64,000 nucleotides of DNA, from positions 4,316,756 to 4,380,755 of the forward strand of contig JBBCGJ010000001.1 of the NCBI GenBank assembly GCA_037200985.1, given 5' to 3'. This stretch comes from Rhizomicrobium sp. (GTDB taxonomy: Bacteria; Pseudomonadota; Alphaproteobacteria; Micropepsales; Micropepsaceae). This document shows, one piece after another, positions 1 through 8,251 of the stretch. Numbering within the stretch: the first letter of the stretch is position 1; each line of letters opens with the position of its first letter. The notes under the pieces are model-generated. The model had not been told where the DNA came from, made no database searches, and saw only the letters and a program-made list of their open reading frames with translations. The translations under genes and the position numbers were made by a program.

Positions 1-59
1 GCCGGAAGGGCGGCCAGGAAAGCCCATGCCAGGAGAGAAGCGCGGAAGAGCTTTGCCAT
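1..59 (-). CDS. N-terminal signal peptide of a gene running off the left edge
   Basis: On the minus strand an ATG at 59 opens a frame that reads MAKLFRASLLAWAFLAALP up to the window edge. This is a short basic N-terminus followed by a hydrophobic stretch, typical of a Sec signal peptide, so the product is probably exported. It is divergent from the LysR gene at 133. By context (alkanesulfonate monooxygenase nearby) it could be a periplasmic sulfonate-binding protein of an ABC transporter, but that is inference; only 19 residues are visible. Confidence 0.55.
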   Translation of the reverse strand, partial: MAKLFRASLLAWAFLAALP

Positions 60-70
60 ATCGATCACCA

Positions 71-93
71 TACACTATTAAACCACTAGAGAT
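71..93. promoter_or_regulatory. imperfect 7-9-7 dyad upstream of the LysR gene
   Basis: TACACTA, a 9-base spacer and TAGAGAT form an imperfect dyad with a CTA-N9-TAG core, which contains the T-N11-A pattern typical of LysR binding sites. The right arm is identical to that of the perfect dyad at 2076-2098 in front of the ssuD-like gene, and the spacing is the same. It lies in the divergent region between the gene ending at the left edge and the LysR gene. Binding by that LysR protein is inferred. Confidence 0.35.
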
Positions 94-132
94 TAAGATA
101 TAAGTCCCCCTCTCGCAAGCGAAGTAAGCCTC

Positions 133-981
133 ATGGTCACCAATCTGCCGACAGAACTTTTGCGGAGCTTCGCCGCCATCGTCGACACCGGCTCGATGGC
201 GAAGGCGACGGAGCGCGTCTTCGTCACGCAGTCGGCGCTCAGCCTGCAGATCAAGCGTCTCGAGGAACTCCTGCAGCGGCCGCTGTTCCTGCGCGAGGGC
301 GCCCGCAAGCTCGTCCTGACGCCGGCGGGCACCGAGTTGCTCGCCTATGCGCGGCAGATCCTCGACATCAACGATCAGGCGGTGGTGTCGCTGCGGGGCG
401 AAGCCGTGCACGGTCCGGTCCGCGTCGGCATGGTGCAGGATTTCGCGGAAGTGCTTCTCTCCGGCGTCCTCCGGCAATTCACCCTGCTTCATCCCGAGGC
501 GCAGCTCGAAGTTCGCGCCGCCGGCACGGCCGAGCTGCAGGAGCATTTGCGGGAGGGCAGGCTCGACGTCGCGTTGTGCGTTTCGCCGATCGAGGAGCGC
601 GAAGTCATCCGGCGTGCCCGGACGCTGTGGATCGGCGATCCCGAGCTCTCCAAGCAGGACGTCCTACCGCTCGCCGTCCTCACCGAACCTTGCGCCTTCC
701 GCAACATCGCATTGAAGACGCTCGAGAAGGCGGACATCCCCTATCGAATCGTGGTGCAGACGCCGCATCTGACCGGCTTGCGCGCGGCCGTCGCGGGCGG
801 TCTCGGCATAACCTGCCGGACCTCGCTCTTCACCGGCGGCGCCGGCCTGGGCGAGATCGAATCCAACCGGCTGCCGTCTCTTCCCGAAATCGCCTATGCC
901 CTCTACGCCCGCAATGCGGAGAGCCCCTCGATCGCACGTCTGGGGGCCTTGGTGCGCAAGGCGGTCGAAGACCTGCCTTAG
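133..981 (+). CDS. LysR-family transcriptional regulator
   Basis: This 282-residue protein has a LysR layout: an N-terminal winged helix-turn-helix (about residues 5-63, including VTQSALSLQIKRLEE) and a C-terminal effector-binding fold with RVGMVQDF near residue 96. The start is the ATG at 133, giving the usual LysR N-terminus shortly before the HTH. It is convergent with the ssuD-like gene, and the two stop codons overlap by four bases. Regulators of this family near ssuD/tauD genes (Cbl, CysB and relatives) usually control sulfonate use. A sulfur-related role is therefore plausible but inferred from context, and the effector is unknown. Confidence 0.85.
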   Translation: MVTNLPTELLRSFAAIVDTGSMAKATERVFVTQSALSLQIKRLEELLQRPLFLREGARKLVLTPAGTELLAYARQILDINDQAVVSLRGEAVHGPVRVGMVQDFAEVLLSGVLRQFTLLHPEAQLEVRAAGTAELQEHLREGRLDVALCVSPIEEREVIRRARTLWIGDPELSKQDVLPLAVLTEPCAFRNIALKTLEKADIPYRIVVQTPHLTGLRAAVAGGLGITCRTSLFTGGAGLGEIESNRLPSLPEIAYALYARNAESPSIARLGALVRKAVEDLP

Positions 982-2066
982 CCGGCCTTTTTCAGCGCCT
1001 CGCGCTCGCGCACCAGCTTGCGCACGACCGGAATGAGGTTCGTGCCGTAATCGACCGCATCGTCATAAGGATCGAAGCCGCGGATGAGGAAGGTGGTGAC
1101 GCCGAGATCGTAATATTCGAGCAGCGCCTCGGCCACCTGTTCCGGCGTGCCGACCAGCGACGTCGAATTGCCTTGTGCGCCGGTCAGCGCCGCAACGCCC
1201 GTCCACAGCCGCTTGTCGAGACGGCTGCCCTGCGAGGCGGCGGCCAAAAGCCGCTTGGAGCCTTCGTTCGCCGGACGGTGGCCCGAGATCGGCAGGCCGC
1301 GCGCGGCGCGGATGTCCCTCACCTGTTCGAGGATGCGGTCCGCGCGCGCCCAGGCCGCTTCTTCCGTGGCGGCGAGGATCGGACGCAGCGACAGGCTGAA
1401 CCGCGGATTGCGGCCATGCGGCGCCGCCGCCGCGCGCACCCGCGCGATGGTCTCGCGCACCTGGGCCTGGGTCTCGCCCCACAGCGCATAGACGTCGGCA
1501 TGCTTGCCGGCGACCGGGATCGCGGCCTCCGACGAGCCGCCGAAATAGACCGGGATGTGCGGTGTCTGCACATTCTTGACGGACGAGAAGGCGCCTTCGA
1601 CCTGATAGAACTTGCCGCGATAGTCGAACGGCTTGTCGCTCGTCCATTCCAGCCGCACGATGTCGAGATATTCCGAGGTGCGGGCATAGCGCTCGTCCTT
1701 GGTCGTGTGGTCGCCGTCGCGCGCCATCTCCGCATCGTCGCCGCCGGTGATGATGTGCACGGCTGCGCGTCCCTTGCTGAGCTGGTCCAGCGTCGCGAAT
1801 TGCCGCGCCGCGATGGTCGGCGCGGTGAAGCCGGGGCGGTGTGCGATCATCAGGCCCAGGCGCGAGGTGACCGAGGCGGCGTGGGCGCCGACCAGGATGC
1901 TTTCCGGCGACGAGGATCCGAACGCGACCAGGACGCGGTCGAAGCCGCCTTCCTCATGCGCCCGCGCGACCTTCTCGATGTAATCGAGCTGGATTGTCGG
2001 GCCGCTCGCCGGCCGTGTTTCGGAGACTTCCTGCGTATTCACGAAGCCGATGAATTCGACGCTCAC
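978..2066 (-). CDS. ssuD: LLM-class FMN-dependent monooxygenase, SsuD-like alkanesulfonate monooxygenase
   Basis: The 362-residue protein has the luciferase-like monooxygenase fold. Features resembling SsuD/MsuD are an early EGGFDRVLVAFGSSSPES segment, IAHRPG near residue 95, GRAAVHIITGGDD near 120 and PVYFGGSSEAA near 170. SsuD uses reduced FMN and O2 to release sulfite from alkanesulfonates, yielding an aldehyde; it needs an FMN reductase, which is not seen here. The start is a GTG at 2066. A 90-base gap separates it from the upstream rhodanese gene and holds a perfect dyad, so it may have its own promoter. The substrate could equally be a dibenzothiophene-type or other sulfur compound. The family is secure, the exact substrate is not. 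Confidence 0.8.
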   Translation of the reverse strand: MSVEFIGFVNTQEVSETRPASGPTIQLDYIEKVARAHEEGGFDRVLVAFGSSSPESILVGAHAASVTSRLGLMIAHRPGFTAPTIAARQFATLDQLSKGRAAVHIITGGDDAEMARDGDHTTKDERYARTSEYLDIVRLEWTSDKPFDYRGKFYQVEGAFSSVKNVQTPHIPVYFGGSSEAAIPVAGKHADVYALWGETQAQVRETIARVRAAAAPHGRNPRFSLSLRPILAATEEAAWARADRILEQVRDIRAARGLPISGHRPANEGSKRLLAAASQGSRLDKRLWTGVAALTGAQGNSTSLVGTPEQVAEALLEYYDLGVTTFLIRGFDPYDDAVDYGTNLIPVVRKLVREREALKKAG

Positions 2067-2075
2067 GGGGCACCT

Positions 2076-2098
2076 ATCTCTAGTGGACAGGTAGAGAT
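2076..2098. promoter_or_regulatory. perfect 7-9-7 inverted repeat in front of the ssuD-like gene
   Basis: ATCTCTA, nine bases, then TAGAGAT is a perfect inverted repeat, just upstream of the GTG start at 2066 and overlapping the expected ribosome-binding region. It has the CTA-N9-TAG (T-N11-A) core of a LysR-type site and shares its right arm with the dyad at 71-93. It is a good candidate operator for the LysR protein encoded at 133-981. Confidence 0.5.
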
Positions 2099-2156
2099 TA
2101 GCCGTTTGGTCCGCCCCTGGGAACCGAGTTCGGGAAATGTCGCCGATGAGAAAAAG

Positions 2157-3728
2157 TCAAAGGACGCGGAAACCGTGGGTTCCGTCGCGCCCAAGCTGCT
2201 CGACAAGGCCGAATTCCCAGTCGAGATAAGCCTGCATGGCCGCCACCGGGTTGTCCGTTCCCTCATAAGGGCGGCGATAGCGGTCGGTCGGCGCCGACGC
2301 CGCCCGCGCGATGCCGCTTTCGACGGCGAGGCCGGCCGCGATCCAGGCGGCGTTGCCGCCATCGAGGACCTGGAATGCGAGCCCTTCCTCCGCCAGATCG
2401 CCGGCGGCATAGCGGGTAAGGGCGCCGTCGGCCGAGGTGAGCACCGCGATGGCGCCGCGCGGCGCGGCTTCGAGCGCGTCGCGCAACTGGGCGCGGATCG
2501 CGAACCAGGCGCCGGGAATATGCGCCTTGGCGAAGGCGGCGCTGGGCGAAAGGTCGAACAGCGTCGCATGTCCGCCGCGCAGAAGCCCGTCCAGCTCGGC
2601 CGGCGTCAGCGTCTTGACCTGCGGCAGCGGCGGACGTCGCGGCTTCCAGGATCCGGTCTCCGTTGCCGACGCGGCGACATCGTCGTCCAGCACGAAGACC
2701 TCCCAGTTCATCTGGGCCAGCCACGATGCCGTCATATCGGCGCGCACGCCGGTGTCGTCGCTGAGCACGACGCGCGCCCCGCGCACCGGCGCGAAGGCGT
2801 CGGTCTCCTGGACCAATTGCCCGCCGGGCGCGCTGCGAAATCCCGCCAGATGGCCGGCGGCGTATTCCTCCGGCGTGCGCACGTCGAAGCGATAGGTCGT
2901 CCGCGCCTGATCGTAGAGCAGGGTGGGCAGTTCGTTCAGCGCAATGCGCTTCACGCCGGCCCGATCGGCCAGCGCGCGCGCCCGGCTCGCGGTGGCGGGA
3001 TCCCGCGGCGGCTCGGATGCACGGCGGTTGGCGCCATGTTCGAGGTCCTGCCCCGCCAGCGTCCACCCGATCGTGCCGTTGCGCAGGGCAAAGACCCTGT
3101 TCGCGACGCCCGCGTTCACCAGCGACTGCGTCCCGATCAGGCTCCGCGTGCGGCCCGCGCAATTGACGATCACCGTCGTGGTGGCGCGCGGCGCCAGCGC
3201 GCCGACGCGATAGACGAGCTCGCCGCCCGGCACGCTGACGCTGCCGGGGATGTTCATCGTCTGGTATTCGTCGTACCGGCGCGCATCCAGAATGACGACA
3301 TCGGCCTGCGCATTGATCAGCGCCTTCACCTCCTGGGCGGACAGGAACGGCGTATGCCGCACGGATTCGACCAGCTCGCCGAAGGCCTTGCTCGGCGTGT
3401 TCACGTCGCGGAAGATCTCCCCGCCGGCGGCGCGCCAGCCGTCCAGGCCGCCATCCAAGGCCGACACATCGGTATAGCCGAGCGCGCCCAGCATCGTCGC
3501 CGCACGCGCGACGAGGCCCTCGCCGTCATCATACAGAACGACCGGCACATCCTTGCGCGGGATGCGGTCGAGGATCTCGAGTTCGAGCGTGCTCAGCGGC
3601 AGCGAGGCGGCGAACAGCGGATGCGCCTCGGCGAAGACGCCCTCCTCGCGCAGATCGACCAGCGTGATTTCGCGGTTCGCCTTCAGGTGCTCGCGGACCC
3701 ATTCGGTGGTCCGGACGGGGAGTTTCAA
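2157..3728 (-). CDS. four-domain rhodanese-like sulfurtransferase with one active-site cysteine
   Basis: The 523-residue protein contains four successive rhodanese-like domains, recognisable by repeated LDGGLDGW/RTPEEYAAGHL/IPGA-type elements (roughly 8-105, 128-228, 262-352 and 373-468). Only the second has an active-site loop with cysteine (CAGRTR, Cys190). The corresponding loops of domains 1, 3 and 4 read YDDGEG, SDDTGVR and TSADGA, and I see no other cysteine in the protein. Rhodaneses move sulfane sulfur from thiosulfate or persulfides to a thiophilic acceptor. The start is a TTG overlapping the stop of the upstream dioxygenase gene (TTGA), so translation is probably coupled. The context suggests handling of sulfur released from cysteine or a related thiol. 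Confidence 0.85.
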   Translation of the reverse strand: MKLPVRTTEWVREHLKANREITLVDLREEGVFAEAHPLFAASLPLSTLELEILDRIPRKDVPVVLYDDGEGLVARAATMLGALGYTDVSALDGGLDGWRAAGGEIFRDVNTPSKAFGELVESVRHTPFLSAQEVKALINAQADVVILDARRYDEYQTMNIPGSVSVPGGELVYRVGALAPRATTTVIVNCAGRTRSLIGTQSLVNAGVANRVFALRNGTIGWTLAGQDLEHGANRRASEPPRDPATASRARALADRAGVKRIALNELPTLLYDQARTTYRFDVRTPEEYAAGHLAGFRSAPGGQLVQETDAFAPVRGARVVLSDDTGVRADMTASWLAQMNWEVFVLDDDVAASATETGSWKPRRPPLPQVKTLTPAELDGLLRGGHATLFDLSPSAAFAKAHIPGAWFAIRAQLRDALEAAPRGAIAVLTSADGALTRYAAGDLAEEGLAFQVLDGGNAAWIAAGLAVESGIARAASAPTDRYRRPYEGTDNPVAAMQAYLDWEFGLVEQLGRDGTHGFRVL

Positions 3729-4351
3729 CGCAGCTGTCCTTCCTTCGATCGGTCCCAGATGTTCGGAAGAGATGCATTGGAATATCCGGAAATGAAAGGC
3801 TTTTCCGCGCCGTCCGGCTGGAATGTGGCGCGGCGGACCGCGCCGATATTGGCGCCATAGACATGGATGCTGATCGAGACGCGATCGTCATAGGCGTTTC
3901 GCACCCGGTGGATGTCGCCGGTCTGCGGCGAAACGGCATCGATGGCACCGGTTCTCAGCACCGCTTCGTCGCCATCGATATGCAGACCGCCGCCATCGCG
4001 CACATAGCGCTGCGCCAATTCGGCACCGCGCAGCACGCCGACCAGGCCCCAGACCGTGTGATTGTGGATGGGCGTGGCTTGCCCGGGTCCCCACACGAAG
4101 CTCACCAGCGAGAACCGCTCCTCGGAATCGCAGTGCAGAAGATATTGCCGGTAACGTTCCGGATCGGGCTGCGCGAACGCATCGGGCAGCCAGTCGTCCT
4201 TCGCCACCAGATGGGCCAGGATCGCCGATCCTTCGGCGAGGGTCTCCTGCACCGATTTGGACAAGCGGGAGAGACGCGAGAACGCACCCACCACTTGGCG
4301 CAGGCGCGCGGTGCCCGACTGTGCTTCGATGGATGAAAGATGCGCTGTCAC
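3725..4351 (-). CDS. cysteine dioxygenase-type thiol dioxygenase
   Basis: This 208-residue cupin has the iron-binding pattern of bacterial cysteine dioxygenases: IHNHTVWG gives His96 and His98, and GDIHRV gives His148. These enzymes use Fe(II) and O2 to oxidise a thiol to a sulfinate (cysteine to cysteine sulfinate, or 3-mercaptopropionate in the MDO branch). The start is a GTG whose first base is the last base of the upstream receptor's TAG stop, so it is tightly coupled to that gene, and its own stop overlaps the rhodanese start. The same frame stays open further upstream, but that stretch is only the receptor gene read in another frame. Family assignment is strong; cysteine versus mercaptopropionate specificity is not decided. 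Confidence 0.85.
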   Translation of the reverse strand: MTAHLSSIEAQSGTARLRQVVGAFSRLSRLSKSVQETLAEGSAILAHLVAKDDWLPDAFAQPDPERYRQYLLHCDSEERFSLVSFVWGPGQATPIHNHTVWGLVGVLRGAELAQRYVRDGGGLHIDGDEAVLRTGAIDAVSPQTGDIHRVRNAYDDRVSISIHVYGANIGAVRRATFQPDGAEKPFISGYSNASLPNIWDRSKEGQLR

Positions 4352-6885
4352 TAGATTGCTCCGAGCTTGATGCCCACTCTCGTATAATAGAATCCGCCGC
4401 TGATGCCGAAGGGCGAGAAATTGCCGTATTCGCCCATGCCCGAATTGGCATCGATCGGTCCGATCTTGTCGGGATAAACGTCGAACAGATCGTCGGCGCC
4501 CACGGTGAGCGAGAAGGTATCGGTCAGGTCGTAGGTCAGCGCGAGGTTCGTGATCCATTTGGCACTGTAAGTCCGGTCGCTCGACAGCGCCGGATTGACA
4601 GCCGGATCGACCGTGCCGCGCTCGGTGTAGGACCCGTAGCGCGTGACCTGCAGATGGACGTCGAACGGCTCGAGCGACCAGTCGCCCGTCAGGATCACCT
4701 TGCTCTTCGGCGTAGCCACGGTCAGGTCGCCTTCGCGCTGATATCCGACCAGCGCGATGCCGTGGCCCTGCAGCACGGACGGCGTGGGGTTGACGCGCGT
4801 GATCTCCGTCTCGACCCAGGAATAGGCCGCGCTCAGATTGAGCGCGCCGGCCGCGTCCAGGTCCCATCCGTAATCGCCCACGAAGTCGATGCCGTGCGTG
4901 CGGGTCGACACCGCATTGGTGAAATATTGCACGATCGTGTTCGCCGGATAGCCCAGCGGGGTCAGGATCGAATTGACGAAGGCCTCCTGCGCGCTGCCGG
5001 GCAGGCCGCCGATATTGCCGCTCAGCAGGATGCGGTTGTGGACGTTGATCTGATAAGCGTCGACCGACAAATTGAGGTTGTCGATCGGCTGCGCGGTGAA
5101 GCCGACGCTGTAATCCTGCGAGGTCTCGGGCGTCAGCGGCTGGGCCCCCAAGGCAAGGGCGCCGGCCTTGAACACCGGCAGAACCTGCACGCGATAGATG
5201 TCGTTGATGTGCGTGATCGGATTGAACTGGCCGCTGAAGGTCGGCGTGGAGAAGATCTCCTGCGCCAGCGAGGGCGCGCGGAAGCCGTTGCTGATCGTAC
5301 CGCGGAAGGCATAGCCCGGAAGGAACTCGTATCGTGTGGTGATCTTTCCGCTGGTCGAATCCCCGACTGTGCCGGTGAAGTGCTCGAAGCGGCCCGCCAG
5401 GCCGACATACCAATTGTCGGTGATGCTGGTATCGAGATCGACATAGGCGGCATAATTATCGCGGCTGATCGAGCCAGCATCCGCCGGCGTCGCGGCGGCG
5501 TAGGACGACAGGCCGGGGATCGGGTTCAATCCCGCATTCGGCTGGCCGGCCGGAATGATGTAATTCCCGATGGCATAGGACAGCGGATCGCCGGCGCCGA
5601 TCGAGAACCATTCGAAGCGATGTTCGAGACCGAACGAGACATCGAGCGGCTTGGCGAGCCCGATCTCGAACGGACGCGTGACGTCGACCGTGTTGGTCCA
5701 TTGCTCGAAATCGTGCTTGCTCAGATGGAACGACGTCGGACTCGCCGGTCCGAGCGTCGCGTTGATGGTGTGCCGGGCGTCCAAGTTCGCATAGTCCTGC
5801 GCGAAGCTCGAACTCAGATCCCACACCCAGCCGTCGAGATCGCCTTTCGCGCCCCAGGTCGTCTGGTAGTCCCATTCGTTGATGATGCGGTAGGCCTGGA
5901 ACCCGTTCGGAAAGATCTCCGGCAACGAATTCAGATTGGACGGCAGGAAGCTGCCGGTGTTCTTCTGCGTGTAGCGATGGCTCACCGTCGTATCGGAGTA
6001 CAGAGTCACGTCGGAGCCAAGCGGCACGCCGGCGTTGTAAGAGAGGCTGTAGAGCTTGTCGTTCGCGCCGCCATAGGGATGTCCGAAAGCCTTGCGATCG
6101 ATCGTCGCCTCGCGCGGATCGGGAACGCCGCCGGCCAGCAGGTTATAGAGATAGGGGGTTGTCGCCGCCTCGTTGCGGTACCATGGCGCCGAACTGCGGG
6201 CATCGGCGGCGAAATGGATGTAGCCTTCGCCGAACAGCGGCAGGCCGTAATCGGCCGCCTCGTGCAGGCTCAGTCCGTCGCCCCCGAAATTGAGACCGGC
6301 GGTGGTGTCGGAGACGCCGCCGTCGGTTCCGTCCTTCAGGATGATGTTGATCACGCCGGCGATGGCATCCGAGCCGTATTGCGCCGCGGCGCCGTCGCGC
6401 AGCACTTCGACATGGTCGATGGCCGCGACCGGGATGAGGTCCAGGTCCACCGGCACGCCGCCATTGCCGACGCGGGCGAGGTTGTTGATGAGCGCCGTGG
6501 TATGGCGCCGCTTGCCGTTGATCAGGTAGAGCACCTGGTCGCCGTTGAGGCCGCGTAAGGTCGTCGCGCGGACGGCCCAGGACGTGCCGCCGCCATTGAC
6601 GCCCGGCAGGTTGAAGGACGGGATCAGGGTCTGGAACACCTCCTTGAGCGCGCCGCGACCGTTTTCCTGCAATTGCTTGCCGCCGATGACGTCGATCGGA
6701 ACCGGGCTATCCGCCACCGTGCGGTGCTGCGTACCGCGCACGCCGGTCACCACCACTGTCTCCACGGACGACACATTGTCCGCGGCCGCGTTGCTTGCGA
6801 GGACCTGCGCCTGGGCCTGCGCCAGCCCGGCGAGCGATCCGCCGAGAAGCAACACCGTTCGAAACGCTACGCACCTGGCCGACAT
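4351..6885 (-). CDS. TonB-dependent outer-membrane receptor (sulfur cluster)
   Basis: The start chosen is the ATG at 6885, which gives MSARCVAFRTVLLLGGSLAG followed by AQAQAQ, a convincing signal peptide; an ATG at 6945 would add 20 residues in front of it. The mature 844-residue precursor has a TonB-box-like VETVVVTG segment, a plug domain (VLYLINGKRR, VEVLRDGAAAQYGSDAIAGVINIILK) and a long beta-barrel ending in FYYTRVGIKLGAI, an aromatic-rich outer-membrane C-terminus. It imports a ligand across the outer membrane using TonB energy. Being translationally linked to a thiol dioxygenase and a rhodanese, it probably takes up an organosulfur compound; that is inference, and siderophore-type ligands remain possible. 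Confidence 0.9.
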   Translation of the reverse strand: MSARCVAFRTVLLLGGSLAGLAQAQAQVLASNAAADNVSSVETVVVTGVRGTQHRTVADSPVPIDVIGGKQLQENGRGALKEVFQTLIPSFNLPGVNGGGTSWAVRATTLRGLNGDQVLYLINGKRRHTTALINNLARVGNGGVPVDLDLIPVAAIDHVEVLRDGAAAQYGSDAIAGVINIILKDGTDGGVSDTTAGLNFGGDGLSLHEAADYGLPLFGEGYIHFAADARSSAPWYRNEAATTPYLYNLLAGGVPDPREATIDRKAFGHPYGGANDKLYSLSYNAGVPLGSDVTLYSDTTVSHRYTQKNTGSFLPSNLNSLPEIFPNGFQAYRIINEWDYQTTWGAKGDLDGWVWDLSSSFAQDYANLDARHTINATLGPASPTSFHLSKHDFEQWTNTVDVTRPFEIGLAKPLDVSFGLEHRFEWFSIGAGDPLSYAIGNYIIPAGQPNAGLNPIPGLSSYAAATPADAGSISRDNYAAYVDLDTSITDNWYVGLAGRFEHFTGTVGDSTSGKITTRYEFLPGYAFRGTISNGFRAPSLAQEIFSTPTFSGQFNPITHINDIYRVQVLPVFKAGALALGAQPLTPETSQDYSVGFTAQPIDNLNLSVDAYQINVHNRILLSGNIGGLPGSAQEAFVNSILTPLGYPANTIVQYFTNAVSTRTHGIDFVGDYGWDLDAAGALNLSAAYSWVETEITRVNPTPSVLQGHGIALVGYQREGDLTVATPKSKVILTGDWSLEPFDVHLQVTRYGSYTERGTVDPAVNPALSSDRTYSAKWITNLALTYDLTDTFSLTVGADDLFDVYPDKIGPIDANSGMGEYGNFSPFGISGGFYYTRVGIKLGAI

Positions 6886-6939
6886 GAAGAACCCCGCTCT
6901 CACCCCAGGGACGCCGCGTCCGCGACGATCCTGAAACTC

Positions 6940-6962
6940 TATCAAATTAGTATAGTTTGATA
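6940..6962. promoter_or_regulatory. perfect 7-9-7 inverted repeat between the receptor and tauD-like genes
   Basis: TATCAAA, nine bases, TTTGATA is a perfect dyad in the divergent region between the receptor (start 6885) and the TauD-like gene (start 7140). It has the same 7-9-7 geometry as the site at 2076-2098, but different arm sequences. It is a likely operator for the divergent pair, but the binding protein is unknown. Confidence 0.45.
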
Positions 6963-7139
6963 CCGGCGGGTTCCGAAGCCGTAAATCGAGAGTTTCTCAT
7001 ATCCAGATTGAGCCGGCCGAAACGGCGCGACACTCGACACTTGGGCGAAACTCACGCCCGCGATGAGAACTTCTGATTGGCGCCGGTTTGGGGCCGCACG
7101 CTTAATCGGGCGGTATTGCCGTTCCGAAAAGGAGAACCC

Positions 7140-7991
7140 ATGAGTTCGGCCGCCCGCAAAATCGAAACGGCGCACAGTTCGCTCGCCGTCACCAAGCTCA
7201 GTCCCGTGATCGGCGCGGAGGTCGGCGGCATCGACCTGCGCGATCCGCTGTCGCCGGAATTGCGCGATGAATTGCGTCGCCTGCTTCTCGAACACAAGGT
7301 CCTGTTCTTCCGCGACCAGGACATCGACAACGAACAGCATCTCGCCTTCGCGCGGAACTTCGGCAAGCTCTACGACCATCCGTCGGGCGGGCTCGAAAAG
7401 CACCGCACCATCCAGCCGATCGACTCCCGCGAATTCGCCAAGCGCGGCTACAGCGTCCGCGAGACGCATTGGCACACCGATACGAGCTGGCGGATCGATC
7501 CGTCCTTCGGCGCCGTCCTGCGCGCGGTGAACATCCCCGATGTCGGCGGCGACACGATCTGGGCGAATGGCGGCGCGATCCTGCGCGGCCTTCCCGACGA
7601 TCTGCGCGAGAAGATCGATAGCCTCTATGTCATCCACGACTTCCAGTCGGCGCTCAAGGCGGCCGGCGAGCGCTATCCCCTCGTCGCGCATCCGATCATC
7701 CGCACCCATCCCGAAACGGGCGAGGATATCTTCTGGGTGAATTGGAGCCTCAAGCCCCGCATCGTCGATCTCGACCGTGCCGAGAGCGATGCGCTGCTGG
7801 CGCGTCTCTATGACGAGGTGAAGCGCCCCGAATATCAGGTCCGGTTCCGCTGGCGCAAAGGCTCGGTCGCATTCTGGGATAATCGCGCCGTGCTCCACTA
7901 CGCGGTGCGCGACTATGGCGATTTCCCGCGCGTGATGGAGCGTGTGCTAATCGCCAGCGACGACATCCCCTATCGCGTCCGCAAGGAATGA
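7140..7991 (+). CDS. TauD/TfdA-family Fe(II)/2-oxoglutarate dioxygenase
   Basis: The 283-residue protein carries the facial triad of the family: HTD (His112, Asp114) and the distal His253 in AVLHYA, with Arg264/Arg268 in RVMERV available for 2-oxoglutarate. The start ATG at 7140 follows AAAGGAGAA, a clear ribosome-binding site. TauD hydroxylates taurine next to the sulfonate so that sulfite leaves; other members act on alkyl sulfates, 2,4-D and other acids. Lying divergent from a TonB receptor, thiol dioxygenase and SsuD-like gene, a sulfonate or sulfate ester substrate is most likely. A strong hairpin follows the stop codon. Confidence 0.88.
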   Translation: MSSAARKIETAHSSLAVTKLSPVIGAEVGGIDLRDPLSPELRDELRRLLLEHKVLFFRDQDIDNEQHLAFARNFGKLYDHPSGGLEKHRTIQPIDSREFAKRGYSVRETHWHTDTSWRIDPSFGAVLRAVNIPDVGGDTIWANGGAILRGLPDDLREKIDSLYVIHDFQSALKAAGERYPLVAHPIIRTHPETGEDIFWVNWSLKPRIVDLDRAESDALLARLYDEVKRPEYQVRFRWRKGSVAFWDNRAVLHYAVRDYGDFPRVMERVLIASDDIPYRVRKE

Positions 7992-7997
7992 CCGACA

Positions 7998-8025
7998 GGA
8001 ACGGGCAGCCGGGGGTGCCCGTTCC
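7998..8025 (+). terminator. hairpin after the tauD-like gene
   Basis: GGAACGGGCA and TGCCCGTTCC form a perfect 10-bp stem with an 8-base loop, starting seven bases after the stop at 7991. There is no T-tract, so it is a terminator-like or mRNA-stabilising hairpin rather than a textbook intrinsic terminator. Confidence 0.55.
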
Positions 8026-8167
8026 GCCGCCGGCTTGGGATGTGCGCGGCCGCGATGCGTTTGCCAGGCGCGACGGTCCCGGCGCCTATCGGCGATCCAT
8101 CGTTGTTCCCAGCCCCCAATTCATCAGCCGCGCTATGGCGGCGGGACGTGGCAATGCTCTAATGATA

Positions 8168-8184
8168 GACGTTAGCATAACGTC
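8168..8184. promoter_or_regulatory. perfect palindrome GACGTTA-GCA-TAACGTC
   Basis: A 7-3-7 perfect inverted repeat lies about 70 bases upstream of the YdhS-like gene. It looks like an operator for a dimeric repressor. No regulator is encoded next to it, so the binding protein is unknown. Confidence 0.4.
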
Positions 8185-8201
8185 GTCCGCGATCGTCGCT
8201 T

Positions 8202-8217
8202 GCCATATATCTATGGC
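8202..8217. promoter_or_regulatory. perfect palindrome GCCATA-TATC-TATGGC
   Basis: A second, sequence-unrelated perfect dyad (6-4-6) lies 17 bases after the first one and 34 bases before the ATG at 8252. It falls where a promoter or operator would be expected. Confidence 0.35.
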
Positions 8218-8251
8218 GACCGGCGGCGGATGGATACCGATGTGATTGTAC

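Noticed and set aside
576-3860. Open frame of 1094 codons on the plus strand
   Set aside because: It lies opposite the ssuD-like and rhodanese genes and inside the LysR gene. Its arginine-rich low-complexity translation is a GC-rich shadow with no family features.
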